Positions 8,656 through 16,401 of a stretch of 64,000 nucleotides of DNA are shown one piece after another (the first letter of the stretch is position 1; the number at the start of each line of letters is the position of its first letter). The DNA is taken from assembly GCF_036203305.1 (NCBI RefSeq), contig NZ_CP108131.1, positions 1,240,001-1,304,000 of the forward strand. The letters are read 5' to 3'. The position numbers and the translations under genes were made by a program. The notes under the pieces are model-generated. The model was not told where the DNA came from and did not search any database. It worked only from the letters and a program-made list of their open reading frames with translations. The DNA is from Streptomyces sp. NBC_00190. GTDB lineage: Bacteria; Actinomycetota; Actinomycetes; Streptomycetales; Streptomycetaceae.

Positions 8656-10353
8656 ATGACGTCGGTGGACCGGTCACCGGTACAGGCGCCGCCCGACGAC
8701 CGGACCGCGCCCAGGACCGAACGGCGGGCCGGCCAGGGATCCGCCGTACTGGGGTGGCTGTCGACCACCGACCACAAGGTGATCGGCAACCTCTACCTGG
8801 TGACGGCCTTCGCCTTCTTCCTCTTCGCCGGGGTGCTGGCCCTGGTGATGCGGGCCGAACTCGCCCGCCCCGGGCTCCAGATCATCTCGAACCAGCAGTA
8901 CAACGAGGCGTTCACCATCCACGCCACGATCATGATGCTGCTGTTCGCGACGCCGACCTTCACCGGCTTCGCCAACGCGGTCATGCCCTTGCAGATCGGC
9001 GCGCCCGATGTCGCCTTCCCCCGGCTGAACGCGTTCACCTACTGGGTGTACCTGTTCGGGGGCCTCATGGTGGTGTCAGGACTGCTGACCGCCGACGGGG
9101 CGGCGGCGTTCGGATGGTTCGCCTACGCGCCCCTCAACAGCGCCGCGTACTCCCCGGGAACCGGCCCGGACCTGTGGGCCATGGGGCTGGCGGTGTCGGG
9201 ACTCAGCACGATCCTGGGGTCGGTGAACTTCATCACCACCATCGTCTGTCTGCGCGCCCCGGGCATGACCTTGTTCCGCATGCCGATCTTCACCTGGAAC
9301 GTGCTCTTCACCTCCATCCTGGCGCTGCTGGCCTTTCCCGTCCTCACGGCCACACTGCTGGTCCTGGAGGCGGACAGGAAGTTCGGCGCGCACGTCTTCG
9401 ACGCGGCCAACGGCGGCGCCCTGCTGTGGCAGCACCTGTTCTGGTTCTTCGGGCATCCGGAGGTCTACATCGTGGCGCTGCCGTTCTTCGGGGTGGTGAG
9501 CGAGATCCTGCCCGTCTTCAGCCGGAAGCCGATGTTCGGGTACGCGGCCCTGATCGGTGCCACGATCGCCATCACGGGCCTGTCGGCGACCGTGTGGGCG
9601 CACCACATGTTCGCTACGGGGGCCGTGCTCCTGCCCTTCTTCTCGCTGATGTCCTTCCTGATCGCCGTCCCCACGGGCGTGAAGTTCTTCAACTGGATCG
9701 GGACGATGTGGCAGGGCTCGCTCTCCTTCGAGACACCGATGCTGTGGTCCATCGGCTTCCTCGTCACCTTCCTGCTGGGCGGTCTGACCGGCGTGCTGGT
9801 CGCATCGCCGCCGCTGGACTTCCATCTGACGGACAGCTACTTCGTCGTCGCCCATCTCCACTACGTGCTCTTCGGCACGATCGTGTTCGCCACCTTCGGA
9901 GGCTTCTACTTCTGGTGGCCGAAGCTGACGGGACGGATGCTGGACGAGCGGCTCGGCAAGGTCCACTTCTGGACCCTGTTCGTCGGCTTCCAGACCACGT
10001 TCCTGGTCCAGCACTGGCTGGGCGAGGCCGGGATGCCGCGCCGGTACGCCGACTACCTCGCGAGCGACGGCTTCACCCTCCTCAATACGGTCTCCACCAT
10101 CGGCTCCTTCCTCCTCGGCCTCTCGACGCTGCCCTTCCTCTACAACGTCTTCAGGACGCAGCGCCACGGCGAGCGGGTCACCGTCGACGACCCGTGGGGC
10201 TGGGGCCGTTCCCTGGAATGGGCGACGAGCTGCCCGCCACCGCGGCACAACTTCCACGCCCTGCCCCGGATCCGCTCGGAATCCCCGGCCTTCGACCTGC
10301 ACCACCCGGAGGTGCCCGGTGACAGAGTGCCCAGCGAAAGGGGTACGCGGTGA
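8656..10353 (+). CDS. ctaD: Cytochrome c oxidase subunit I (aa3-type), probably an accessory copy
   Basis: 565 residues, full length, with about 12 membrane helices. The haem/copper ligands are all present: His in [11 protein letters not shown], the CuB site [11 protein letters not shown] (His with cross-link Tyr), WAHHMFATG, and the haem ligands in [11 protein letters not shown]. It reduces oxygen to water and pumps protons at the cytoplasmic membrane. Only ctaF follows; ctaC, ctaE and the qcrCAB set are not here, so this is likely a second copy relying on subunits encoded elsewhere. Its last 15 codons lie in a 16-bp tandem repeat. Confidence 0.94.
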   Translation: MTSVDRSPVQAPPDDRTAPRTERRAGQGSAVLGWLSTTDHKVIGNLYLVTAFAFFLFAGVLALVMRAELARPGLQIISNQQYNEAFTIHATIMMLLFATPTFTGFANAVMPLQIGAPDVAFPRLNAFTYWVYLFGGLMVVSGLLTADGAAAFGWFAYAPLNSAAYSPGTGPDLWAMGLAVSGLSTILGSVNFITTIVCLRAPGMTLFRMPIFTWNVLFTSILALLAFPVLTATLLVLEADRKFGAHVFDAANGGALLWQHLFWFFGHPEVYIVALPFFGVVSEILPVFSRKPMFGYAALIGATIAITGLSATVWAHHMFATGAVLLPFFSLMSFLIAVPTGVKFFNWIGTMWQGSLSFETPMLWSIGFLVTFLLGGLTGVLVASPPLDFHLTDSYFVVAHLHYVLFGTIVFATFGGFYFWWPKLTGRMLDERLGKVHFWTLFVGFQTTFLVQHWLGEAGMPRRYADYLASDGFTLLNTVSTIGSFLLGLSTLPFLYNVFRTQRHGERVTVDDPWGWGRSLEWATSCPPPRHNFHALPRIRSESPAFDLHHPEVPGDRVPSERGTR

Positions 10354-10387
10354 AAGAGGTACCCGGTGAAGGAGGTACCCGGTGAAA
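10309..10387 (+). repeat. Five tandem 15-16 bp units spanning the ctaD stop and ctaF start
   Basis: Units close to GAGGTACCCGGTGAAA begin at 10309, 10325, 10340, 10356 and 10372; the last two differ at one base. Each carries a GAGGT Shine-Dalgarno-like core and a GTG or TGA. The third unit supplies the ctaD stop (10351-10353) and the fifth supplies both the ribosome-binding site and the GTG start of ctaF (10382). Confidence 0.8.
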
Positions 10388-10771
10388 GGTGAGGCCTGGC
10401 TCTTCACCGGCACGGCCCTGTTCTTCGGGGCGACCACCCTCGTCTACGGATGGTTCTCGCACGAGCCGGCGGGCACGGTGGCGCTGTGCGTCTCGTTCGT
10501 CATGTCTGGCCTCGTCTCCGCCTTCCTCTGGCGCCAGTACCGGCGCGCGGGAGAGCGTCCGGAGGACCGCGGGGAGGCCGAGGTCCGGGAGGCCGGCGGC
10601 CGCCGCGTCTTCTTCCCCGCCCGCAGCCACTTTCCCGTACTGGCGGCGGCGGGCAGCGCGTTGATCGGCCTCGGGGTGGTCCAGGGCCTGTGGCTGTGCC
10701 TCATCGGGTTCGGCGTGCTGCTGCCCGGGGTCCTGGGGTTCGCCTTCCAGAGCCTCGGCCACGAGGAGTAG
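10382..10771 (+). CDS. ctaF: Cytochrome c oxidase subunit IV, actinobacterial type
   Basis: 129 residues with four hydrophobic helices: WLFTGTALFFGATTLVYGWF, GTVALCVSFVMSGLVSAFLW, then a charged loop and a C-terminal pair. This matches the small actinobacterial subunit IV of aa3 oxidase. The GTG start is chosen because GGAGGT sits five bases upstream inside the last unit of the tandem repeat. The gene follows ctaD by 28 bases, so co-transcription is very likely. Confidence 0.87.
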   Translation: MKGEAWLFTGTALFFGATTLVYGWFSHEPAGTVALCVSFVMSGLVSAFLWRQYRRAGERPEDRGEAEVREAGGRRVFFPARSHFPVLAAAGSALIGLGVVQGLWLCLIGFGVLLPGVLGFAFQSLGHEE

Positions 10772-10790
10772 CCCGAGCGGCCCGGACGGC

Positions 10791-12470
10791 TCACCCGTCC
10801 TCGGCGGACTCCCGCACGTCCGGTCCGGCGGTGGTCGCCGCGATCTTCCGGCGCTGTTCGGGGGTGGCGGGGTAGGGAACCCGGTCCTGGTAGTACCAGG
10901 CGCTGATCGCCGACCGCGCGCCGGCCAGCCGGCGTCGCAGGGCGCCGCCGGCGGCCGCTCCGGCGGGGTCGGCGGGGTCGGCGGGCCGCAGCGGCTCGGG
11001 CCGCTCCCTGGCGAGGACGGCGTACCGCTCGGTCGCCGTGAGGGCCCGGTGCAGCGGCTCGAAGCCGCCCTCGACGCTCTGGCTCACCAGACCGGACGCC
11101 TCCCCCTCGGTCAGCAGCCGGCGCTCGCGCGACTGGAGAGCCAGGCACAGCCGTCTGGTGAGCCAGAAGGCGGCCGCCGGCACGGCGAAGAAGGCGACGC
11201 GCAGCGTCCAGGTCAGCGCGTGCACGGGCACGTCGAAGACGAAGGCGAGGATGTCCTGGGCGCCGGCGAGGAGCAGCACGGCGTAGCAGGAGAGGGCGGC
11301 CACGCCCAGGCCGGTGCGGGCGGGACGGTCACGCGGGCGGTCGCACAGGTGCCGTTCCCCCGTCGCGCCGGTGATCCAGCGCTCGAAGAAGGGGTAGGCG
11401 TAGAGGAGCGCGAAGAGCAGGCCCGGCAGGAGGACGGCGGTCACCAGGGGATTCCACATGATCGTGTGCCCCCACAGGCGGGTTTCCACCCCTGGCATCA
11501 GCCGCAGCGCCCCTTCGAGGAATCCGACGTACCAGTCGGGCTGGGCGCCGGTGGAGACCACGTCGGCGCGGTAGGGGCCGTAGGTCCAGATGGGGTTGAT
11601 CTGCGCGACGGCCCCCAGGGCCGCGAGCAGGCCGAAGACGGTGAAGAACAGCCCGGCGGACTTGGCCATGTACTGCGGGAGGAAGGGCAGGCCGACGACG
11701 TTGCGGCCGCTCCTGCCGGGCCCCGGCCAGTGGGTGTGCTTCAGGACCACGACGAGGAGGATGTGCACCGTGATCAGCCCCAGCAGCAGGCCGGGGACCA
11801 GCAGGATGTGCACGGGGTAGAGCCGGGGCACGATGTCGTCGCCGGGATACTGCCCGCCGAAGGCGAAGAAGCTCAGGTAGGTGCCGACGACCGGGACCGA
11901 CAGGGTGATCCCCTGGGCGATCCTCAGCCCGGTGCCCGACAGCAGGTCGTCGGGGAGCGAGTACCCGGCGAAGCCCTCCAGCAGCGCCAGCATGAACAGC
12001 GTCACCCCCAGCAGCCAGTTGACCTCGCGCGGCCGGCGGAAGGCGCCGGTGAGGAACACCCGCAGCATGTGCGCGCCGATGGAGGCGACGAAGACCAGGG
12101 CCGCCCAGTGGTGGACCTGCCGGATCAGCAGCCCGCCGCGTACGTCGAAACTGATCCGCAGGGTGGACAGGTAGGCCTGGGACATCAGTACGCCCTGGAG
12201 CGGGCGGTACGAGCCCGTGTACGGCGTCTCCCGCATCGAGGGGTCGAAGAAGAAGGTCAGGTACACGCCGGTCAGCAGGAGCACGACGAAGCTGTACAGG
12301 GCCAGCTCGCCCAGCAGGAACGACCAGTGGTCGGGGAACACCTTGCGCATGCCCGTCCGGAGGACTTCGGAGAGCGGCAGCCGCGCGTCGAGGGCTTCGG
12401 ACCCCCTCGCCACCGCCCGCCCGGCCCCGCTCCCCGGCCGCACGTTCCGCTTCGAACCAGGCACCGGCAC
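10791..12470 (-). CDS. qcrB: Cytochrome bc1 complex cytochrome b subunit, probably an accessory copy
   Basis: 559 residues with a cytochrome b core plus the long C-terminal extension typical of actinobacterial QcrB. Haem b ligands are visible as RQVHHWAALVFVASIGAHMLR and in the later PVHILLVPG and TVHILLVVVLKHTHW. The quinol-site region appears as NPIWTYGPY. Another GTG six bases in (12464) has better spacing from the CCTCCT (AGGAGG) site and may be the true start. No Rieske (qcrA) or cytochrome c (qcrC) gene is adjacent, so it must work with distant partners or in another complex. It converges with ctaF. Confidence 0.9.
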   Translation of the reverse strand: MPVPGSKRNVRPGSGAGRAVARGSEALDARLPLSEVLRTGMRKVFPDHWSFLLGELALYSFVVLLLTGVYLTFFFDPSMRETPYTGSYRPLQGVLMSQAYLSTLRISFDVRGGLLIRQVHHWAALVFVASIGAHMLRVFLTGAFRRPREVNWLLGVTLFMLALLEGFAGYSLPDDLLSGTGLRIAQGITLSVPVVGTYLSFFAFGGQYPGDDIVPRLYPVHILLVPGLLLGLITVHILLVVVLKHTHWPGPGRSGRNVVGLPFLPQYMAKSAGLFFTVFGLLAALGAVAQINPIWTYGPYRADVVSTGAQPDWYVGFLEGALRLMPGVETRLWGHTIMWNPLVTAVLLPGLLFALLYAYPFFERWITGATGERHLCDRPRDRPARTGLGVAALSCYAVLLLAGAQDILAFVFDVPVHALTWTLRVAFFAVPAAAFWLTRRLCLALQSRERRLLTEGEASGLVSQSVEGGFEPLHRALTATERYAVLARERPEPLRPADPADPAGAAAGGALRRRLAGARSAISAWYYQDRVPYPATPEQRRKIAATTAGPDVRESAEDG

Positions 12471-12648
12471 GCACCTCCTGTGCGGACCCTCGCCCTCGGG
12501 CCGGGCAAGTCATCCGAAGTATGCACAAAACTACCGAGCGTCATGATTCGCTATCAATTCAGACACGGAGTCGTCGGCTTCGGAAAATGGGGGCAGGAAG
12601 TCCTCACCCGGCCGCCGGCCATCGGTCGAGCCCTCTGAGGAGATGTCC

Positions 12649-13653
12649 GTGAAGATGCTGATCAACAGCCCGGAGACCGTGGTCGCCGACGCCCTGCGCG
12701 GGATGGCGGCGGCCCATCCCGAGCTCGACGTCGACGTGGAGCGGCGGGTCGTCGTACGTCGGAACGCGCGCGCCGGCGGGCGGGTCGGAGTGGTCTCCGG
12801 GGGCGGCTCCGGGCACGAGCCGCTGCACGCGGGCTTCGTGGGGTACGGGATGCTGTCGGCCGCCTGCCCCGGGGAGGTGTTCACCTCGCCCGTGCCCGAC
12901 CAGATGCTGCGGGCGGCCGAGGCGGTGGACTCCGGGCAGGGGGTGCTGTTCGTCGTCAAGAACTACACCGGGGACGTACTGAACTTCGAGATGGCCGCCG
13001 AGCTCGCAGAGGAGGACGGCCTGCGGGTCGAGCGGGTCCTGGTCAACGACGACGTCGCGGTCACGGACAGCCTGTACACGGCCGGCCGGCGCGGCACCGG
13101 GGCCACGCTCTTCGTCGAGAAGATCGCCGGGGCGGCGGCCGAGGAGGGGGCGCCGCTGGAGCGGGTCGCGGCGCTCGCCCGCCGGGTCAACGAGTCCTCG
13201 CGGAGCTTCGGCGTGGCGCTCAGCGCCTGCACCACTCCCGCCAAGGGCAGCCCGACCTTCGATCTGCCGGACGGGGAGCTGGAGCTGGGGGTCGGGATCC
13301 ACGGCGAACCGGGCCGGGAGCGGCGCGCGATGATGCCGGCGCGGGAGATCGCGGAGATCACGGTGGGCGCCGTACTGGAGGAGCTGGGCCAAGCCGGCCC
13401 GGCGGACGGCCCGGTACTGGCGCTGGTCAACGGGATGGGGGCGACGCCGCTGCTGGAGCTGTACGGGTTCCACGCCGAGGTGGCGCGCGTGCTGGAGGCC
13501 CGCGGTGTGCCGGTGGCGCGGACGCTCGTGGGGAACTACGTGACCTCGCTCGACATGGCGGGGTGCTCGGTGACCCTGTGCCGGGCCGATGAGGAACTGC
13601 TGCGGCTGTGGGACGCGCCCGTGCAGACCGCGGCGCTGCGCTGGGGCCGCTGA
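12649..13653 (+). CDS. dhaK: Dihydroxyacetone kinase, substrate-binding subunit DhaK
   Basis: About 334 residues. The GTG at 12649 is preferred because GAGGAG ends just before the upstream ATG at 12643, leaving that ATG no spacing. Family landmarks are VVSGGGSGHEPLHAGFVGYGML, KNYTGDVLNFEMA and the covalent dihydroxyacetone-binding His in GVGIHGEPG. With DhaL and DhaM it converts dihydroxyacetone to its phosphate using phosphate from the PTS. It starts a three-gene operon and is divergent from the accessory qcrB. Confidence 0.94.
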   Translation: MKMLINSPETVVADALRGMAAAHPELDVDVERRVVVRRNARAGGRVGVVSGGGSGHEPLHAGFVGYGMLSAACPGEVFTSPVPDQMLRAAEAVDSGQGVLFVVKNYTGDVLNFEMAAELAEEDGLRVERVLVNDDVAVTDSLYTAGRRGTGATLFVEKIAGAAAEEGAPLERVAALARRVNESSRSFGVALSACTTPAKGSPTFDLPDGELELGVGIHGEPGRERRAMMPAREIAEITVGAVLEELGQAGPADGPVLALVNGMGATPLLELYGFHAEVARVLEARGVPVARTLVGNYVTSLDMAGCSVTLCRADEELLRLWDAPVQTAALRWGR

Positions 13654-13701
13654 CTAAGGTGGTGTCGGACCGACCAGACGTTCGTGAGGCGAGGAGATCC
13701 G

Positions 13702-14316
13702 GTGCGTGACGCAGACTTCTTCCGGCGCTGGATGGCGGCCGCCGCGGCGGCGGTCGAGCAGGAGGCGGACCGGCTGACCGAGCTCGACTCGCCCATCGGC
13801 GACGCCGACCACGGGAGCAACATGCTGCGGGGCTTCATCGCCGTACGGGCGGCCCTGGACGCGGAGGCTCCGGCGACGCCGGGGGCGGTGCTGCAGCTCG
13901 CCGGGCGGACCCTGATCTCGACCGTCGGCGGCGCCTCGGGACCGCTGTACGGGACGCTGCTGCGGCGCACCGGCAAGGAGCTCGGGGAGGCCGCCGAGGT
14001 CTCCGACGACGAGCTGTGCAAGGCCTTGTACGCGGGCGTGGGCGCGGTGGCCCTGCTCGGCGGGGCGGCGCCCGGCGACAAGACGATGCTGGACGCCCTG
14101 GTGCCGGGGGTCGCCGCGCTGAACACCTCGTACCGGGCGGCCGGGGACGCGGCCGACAACGGGGCGCAGGCGACGGTACCGATGCTGGCGCGCAAGGGCC
14201 GGGCCAGCTACCTGGGCGAGCGGAGCATCGGGCACCAGGATCCGGGCGCGACCTCGTCGGCGCTGCTGCTGGGTGCGCTGGCGGACGTGGCGGACGCGTC
14301 GGGCGGTCAGCGGTGA
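13702..14316 (+). CDS. dhaL: Dihydroxyacetone kinase, ADP-binding subunit DhaL
   Basis: About 204 residues from the GTG at 13702, which follows GAGGAG by five bases; a GTG at 13684 is in frame but poorly placed. The nucleotide/Mg-binding motif DSPIGDADHGSNM (family D-x-GDGDHG) and the later GGASGPLYGTLL and DPGATSSALLL are seen. It transfers phosphate from bound ADP/ATP to substrate on DhaK. The stop overlaps the dhaM start by GTGA, so translation is coupled. Confidence 0.94.
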   Translation: MRDADFFRRWMAAAAAAVEQEADRLTELDSPIGDADHGSNMLRGFIAVRAALDAEAPATPGAVLQLAGRTLISTVGGASGPLYGTLLRRTGKELGEAAEVSDDELCKALYAGVGAVALLGGAAPGDKTMLDALVPGVAALNTSYRAAGDAADNGAQATVPMLARKGRASYLGERSIGHQDPGATSSALLLGALADVADASGGQR

Positions 14317-14735
14317 CGGGCGCGGGTTCCGGCCTGGTCGGCATCGTGCTGGTCTCGCACAGCGCGCCGGTCGCCGAGGCGGTTGCCGAGCTGGCGCGGG
14401 GCCTCGCGGTGGGCGGCCCCGATGCCCCGATGGCCCCGGTGGCGGCGGCGGGCGGAACGGCCGACGGCGGCCTCGGCACGAGCGCGGAGCGGATCCTCGC
14501 AGCCGCGCGGGAGGTGGACCGGGGCGCCGGGGTCGCCCTCCTGGCGGACCTCGGCAGCTCCGTACTGACGGTCAAGGCCCTGCTGGCGGATGACGAACTT
14601 CCTCCGGGATCCCGGCTGGTGGACGCCCCCTTCCTGGAGGGAGCGGTGGCGGCGATGGTCGCCGCCTCCGCGGGAGTCCCCCTGCCGGCGGTCGAATCCG
14701 CCGCCGCCGAGGCATACGCGTACCGCAAGGCCTGA
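14313..14735 (+). CDS. dhaM: PTS-dependent dihydroxyacetone kinase phosphotransferase subunit DhaM (EIIA-like domain only)
   Basis: 140 residues starting at a GTG that overlaps the dhaL TGA. The EIIA-mannose-like fold begins LVGIVLVSHSAPVAEAVAELA, with the phosphorylatable His at about residue 16, and contains GVALLADLGSSVLTVKALL. The short, single-domain form is the type seen in Gram-positive bacteria; it receives phosphate from HPr and rephosphorylates DhaL-bound nucleotide. Its presence shows the kinase is PTS-linked and not the ATP-dependent single-chain enzyme. Confidence 0.92.
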   Translation: MTGAGSGLVGIVLVSHSAPVAEAVAELARGLAVGGPDAPMAPVAAAGGTADGGLGTSAERILAAAREVDRGAGVALLADLGSSVLTVKALLADDELPPGSRLVDAPFLEGAVAAMVAASAGVPLPAVESAAAEAYAYRKA

Positions 14736-14742
14736 CCCTCGG

Positions 14743-14772
14743 GGCCGTGGCCGTGGCCGTGGCCGTGGCCGC
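14743..14772. repeat. GGCCGT hexanucleotide repeat
   Basis: Four exact GGCCGT units and a fifth imperfect GGCCGC lie just after the dhaM stop, in the convergent gap to the S4-domain gene. It is a simple sequence repeat prone to slippage; no coding role is apparent. Confidence 0.75.
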
Positions 14773-14788
14773 CGGGCAGCCCGGAGCG

Positions 14789-14815
14789 CCGGGTCCGGTC
14801 CGCGCCCGGACCCGG
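14789..14815. terminator. Hairpin between convergent dhaM and S4-domain genes
   Basis: CCGGGTCCGG pairs with CCGGACCCGG across a 7-base loop, giving a 10-bp GC stem in the convergent gap. No T-run follows. Probable bidirectional terminator. Confidence 0.5.
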
Positions 14816-14828
14816 GCACCACCGGAGG

Positions 14829-15227
14829 CTACTGGCGGCCGCGCAGGGTCTCGATCTCCCGGCGCTCGCGCTTCGTGGGGCGGCCGGCACCGCGGTCGCG
14901 GATGCCCACCACCGCGGCCTCGACGGGGGTCGGCGGCGGCGGACTCTTGTCGATCAGGCACTCGGCGGCGACCGGAGCGCCCACCCGCTTGGACACGGGC
15001 CGGCGGACCACGACGATCCGCTCGCGGCCGGCGTGGAAGAGCCGTACCTCGTCACCCGCGCGTACGGGCTGCGCGGGCTTGGCGCGCTCCCCGTTGACCC
15101 TCACGTGCCCCGCCCGGCAGGCGGTCGCCGCGGTCGAGCGGGTCTTCGTCAGGCGTACGGACCAGATCCACGCGTCCACGCGCACGGATCCCGTTTCCGT
15201 CCCTGTTCCCGATGCCTCATCAGCCAT
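14829..15227 (-). CDS. S4-domain RNA-binding protein (HslR/Hsp15-like)
   Basis: 132 residues with an S4 fold at about residues 10-70: [47 protein letters not shown]. The C-terminus is basic. Relatives such as Hsp15 bind stalled 50S subunits carrying peptidyl-tRNA and help recycle them. It is monocistronic, and its promoter is shared with the divergent modA gene. Confidence 0.88.
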   Translation of the reverse strand: MADEASGTGTETGSVRVDAWIWSVRLTKTRSTAATACRAGHVRVNGERAKPAQPVRAGDEVRLFHAGRERIVVVRRPVSKRVGAPVAAECLIDKSPPPPTPVEAAVVGIRDRGAGRPTKRERREIETLRGRQ

Positions 15228-15296
15228 GCCCCGACTCTAGCGAGGCGGGCGCGTGACCGTGGAACGACTTTCGGCAGATGCCACAACGTGCATAGC

Positions 15297-15307
15297 ACCT
15301 GCCAGGT
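15297..15307. promoter_or_regulatory. ACCTGCCAGGT palindrome upstream of modA
   Basis: A perfect 5-1-5 palindrome sits in the 231-bp gap between the S4-domain gene and modA, about 150 bases before the modA ATG. It could be an operator for either gene. The known E. coli ModE consensus is not recognised here, so the cognate regulator is unknown. Confidence 0.3.
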
Positions 15308-15458
15308 AGCTAATCCCAAGAGAATTGCAAATGCGCCAGCGATGCCCCTACCTTGTCGCACACGCAGTCCCGAACCCGCAGATTCACCGCACCTGCGCCG
15401 GGACCGCCCCGGTCCCGGCACCGCGCCGGCCGCCGACCCGACCGAGGAGCATCAGCCC

Positions 15459-16286
15459 ATGTCCCCGACGCCGCACCTGACCCGCCGCCGTGCCGCTGCC
15501 GCCGCGCTGACCGCCGCTCTGCTCTTCCCGCTGGCCGCCTGCGGCGACGACGGCGGCGACAAGAAGCCCGCCGCCGACGCCTCCGCCGGAGCCTCTGCAC
15601 CGGGCTCCGGCGCGCCCGGGGCGGCGAACCTCACCGTCCTCGCCGCCTCCTCCCTCACGGACGTCTTCAAGGCCGCGGGTGCCGCCTACGAGAAGGCCCA
15701 CCCCGGTACGAAGGTCACGTTCTCCTTCGCCGGTTCGCAGGAGCTCGCGGCGCAGGTCAAGCAGGGCGCGCCCGCCGACGCCCTGGTCACCGCCGACACC
15801 AAGACCATGGACGGGGTGAAGGCGGAGACGGGCGAGGCCAAGGTCATCGCCAAGAACCGCCTGGTCATCGCGACCGGCAAGGGCAACCCGTTCAAGATCG
15901 CCGGTCTCAAGGACCTCGCCGACACCAAGATCAAGGTCGTGCTGGCCGCACCCGAGGTCCCGGTCGGCCGCTACAGCAAGGAGATCCTGGACAAGCAGGG
16001 CGTCACGGTGAAGCCCGTCTCCCAGGAGCCCAACGTCCGCGCCGTGCTGAGCAAGGTCGAGCTGGGCGAGGCCGACGCGGGCCTCGTCTACAAGACGGAC
16101 TCCGCCAAGTCCGGCGACAAGGTCGTCGCCGTGGAGGTCCCGGACGAGCAGAACGCGGTGGCCTCCTACCCGGCCGCCACGCTGAAGCAGTCCAAGAACC
16201 CCGAGGCCGCGGCCGCGTTCGTGGCCTGGCTGAGCACCCCGGAGGCCCAGAAGATCCTCCAGGACGCCGGTTTCCAGCAGGCGTAG
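15459..16286 (+). CDS. modA: Molybdate ABC transporter substrate-binding lipoprotein
   Basis: 275 residues from the ATG after GAGGAG. The signal peptide has arginines RRR at 9-11 and a lipobox ending LAAC with Cys28, so it should be a lipoprotein on the outer face of the membrane. The mature part begins [18 protein letters not shown] and contains [22 protein letters not shown], both characteristic of ModA. It captures molybdate or tungstate for the fused ModBC gene 115 bases downstream. The open frame extends 5' to 15033, but the lipobox fixes the start. Confidence 0.93.
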   Translation: MSPTPHLTRRRAAAAALTAALLFPLAACGDDGGDKKPAADASAGASAPGSGAPGAANLTVLAASSLTDVFKAAGAAYEKAHPGTKVTFSFAGSQELAAQVKQGAPADALVTADTKTMDGVKAETGEAKVIAKNRLVIATGKGNPFKIAGLKDLADTKIKVVLAAPEVPVGRYSKEILDKQGVTVKPVSQEPNVRAVLSKVELGEADAGLVYKTDSAKSGDKVVAVEVPDEQNAVASYPAATLKQSKNPEAAAAFVAWLSTPEAQKILQDAGFQQA

Positions 16287-16326
16287 CAGAGGTAGGTCGG
16301 ACCTCGGCCCGCCCGCCGCCGCATAC

Positions 16327-16373
16327 CGAGGAGGGGCTGCCCGGCCCGGGGGGGGACGGGCAGCCCCTCCTCG
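16327..16373 (+). terminator. 17-bp hairpin between modA and modBC
   Basis: A perfect stem of 17 bp (left arm 16327-16343, right arm 16357-16373) with a 13-base GC-rich loop lies 41 bases after the modA stop and 29 before the modBC start. Inside an operon it probably acts as a partial terminator or 3'-end stabiliser, raising ModA over the membrane components. Confidence 0.65.
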
Positions 16374-16401
16374 CACCGCACCCCGAGACAGGGATCTCCC
16401 C

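Noticed and set aside
9076..10437. 453-codon frame antisense to ctaD
   Set aside because: Antisense shadow caused by high GC third positions; the plus strand has every haem-copper ligand.
11049..12638. 529-codon plus-strand frame over qcrB
   Set aside because: Gln/Gly/Glu-rich antisense translation of qcrB; cytochrome b on the other strand is clear.
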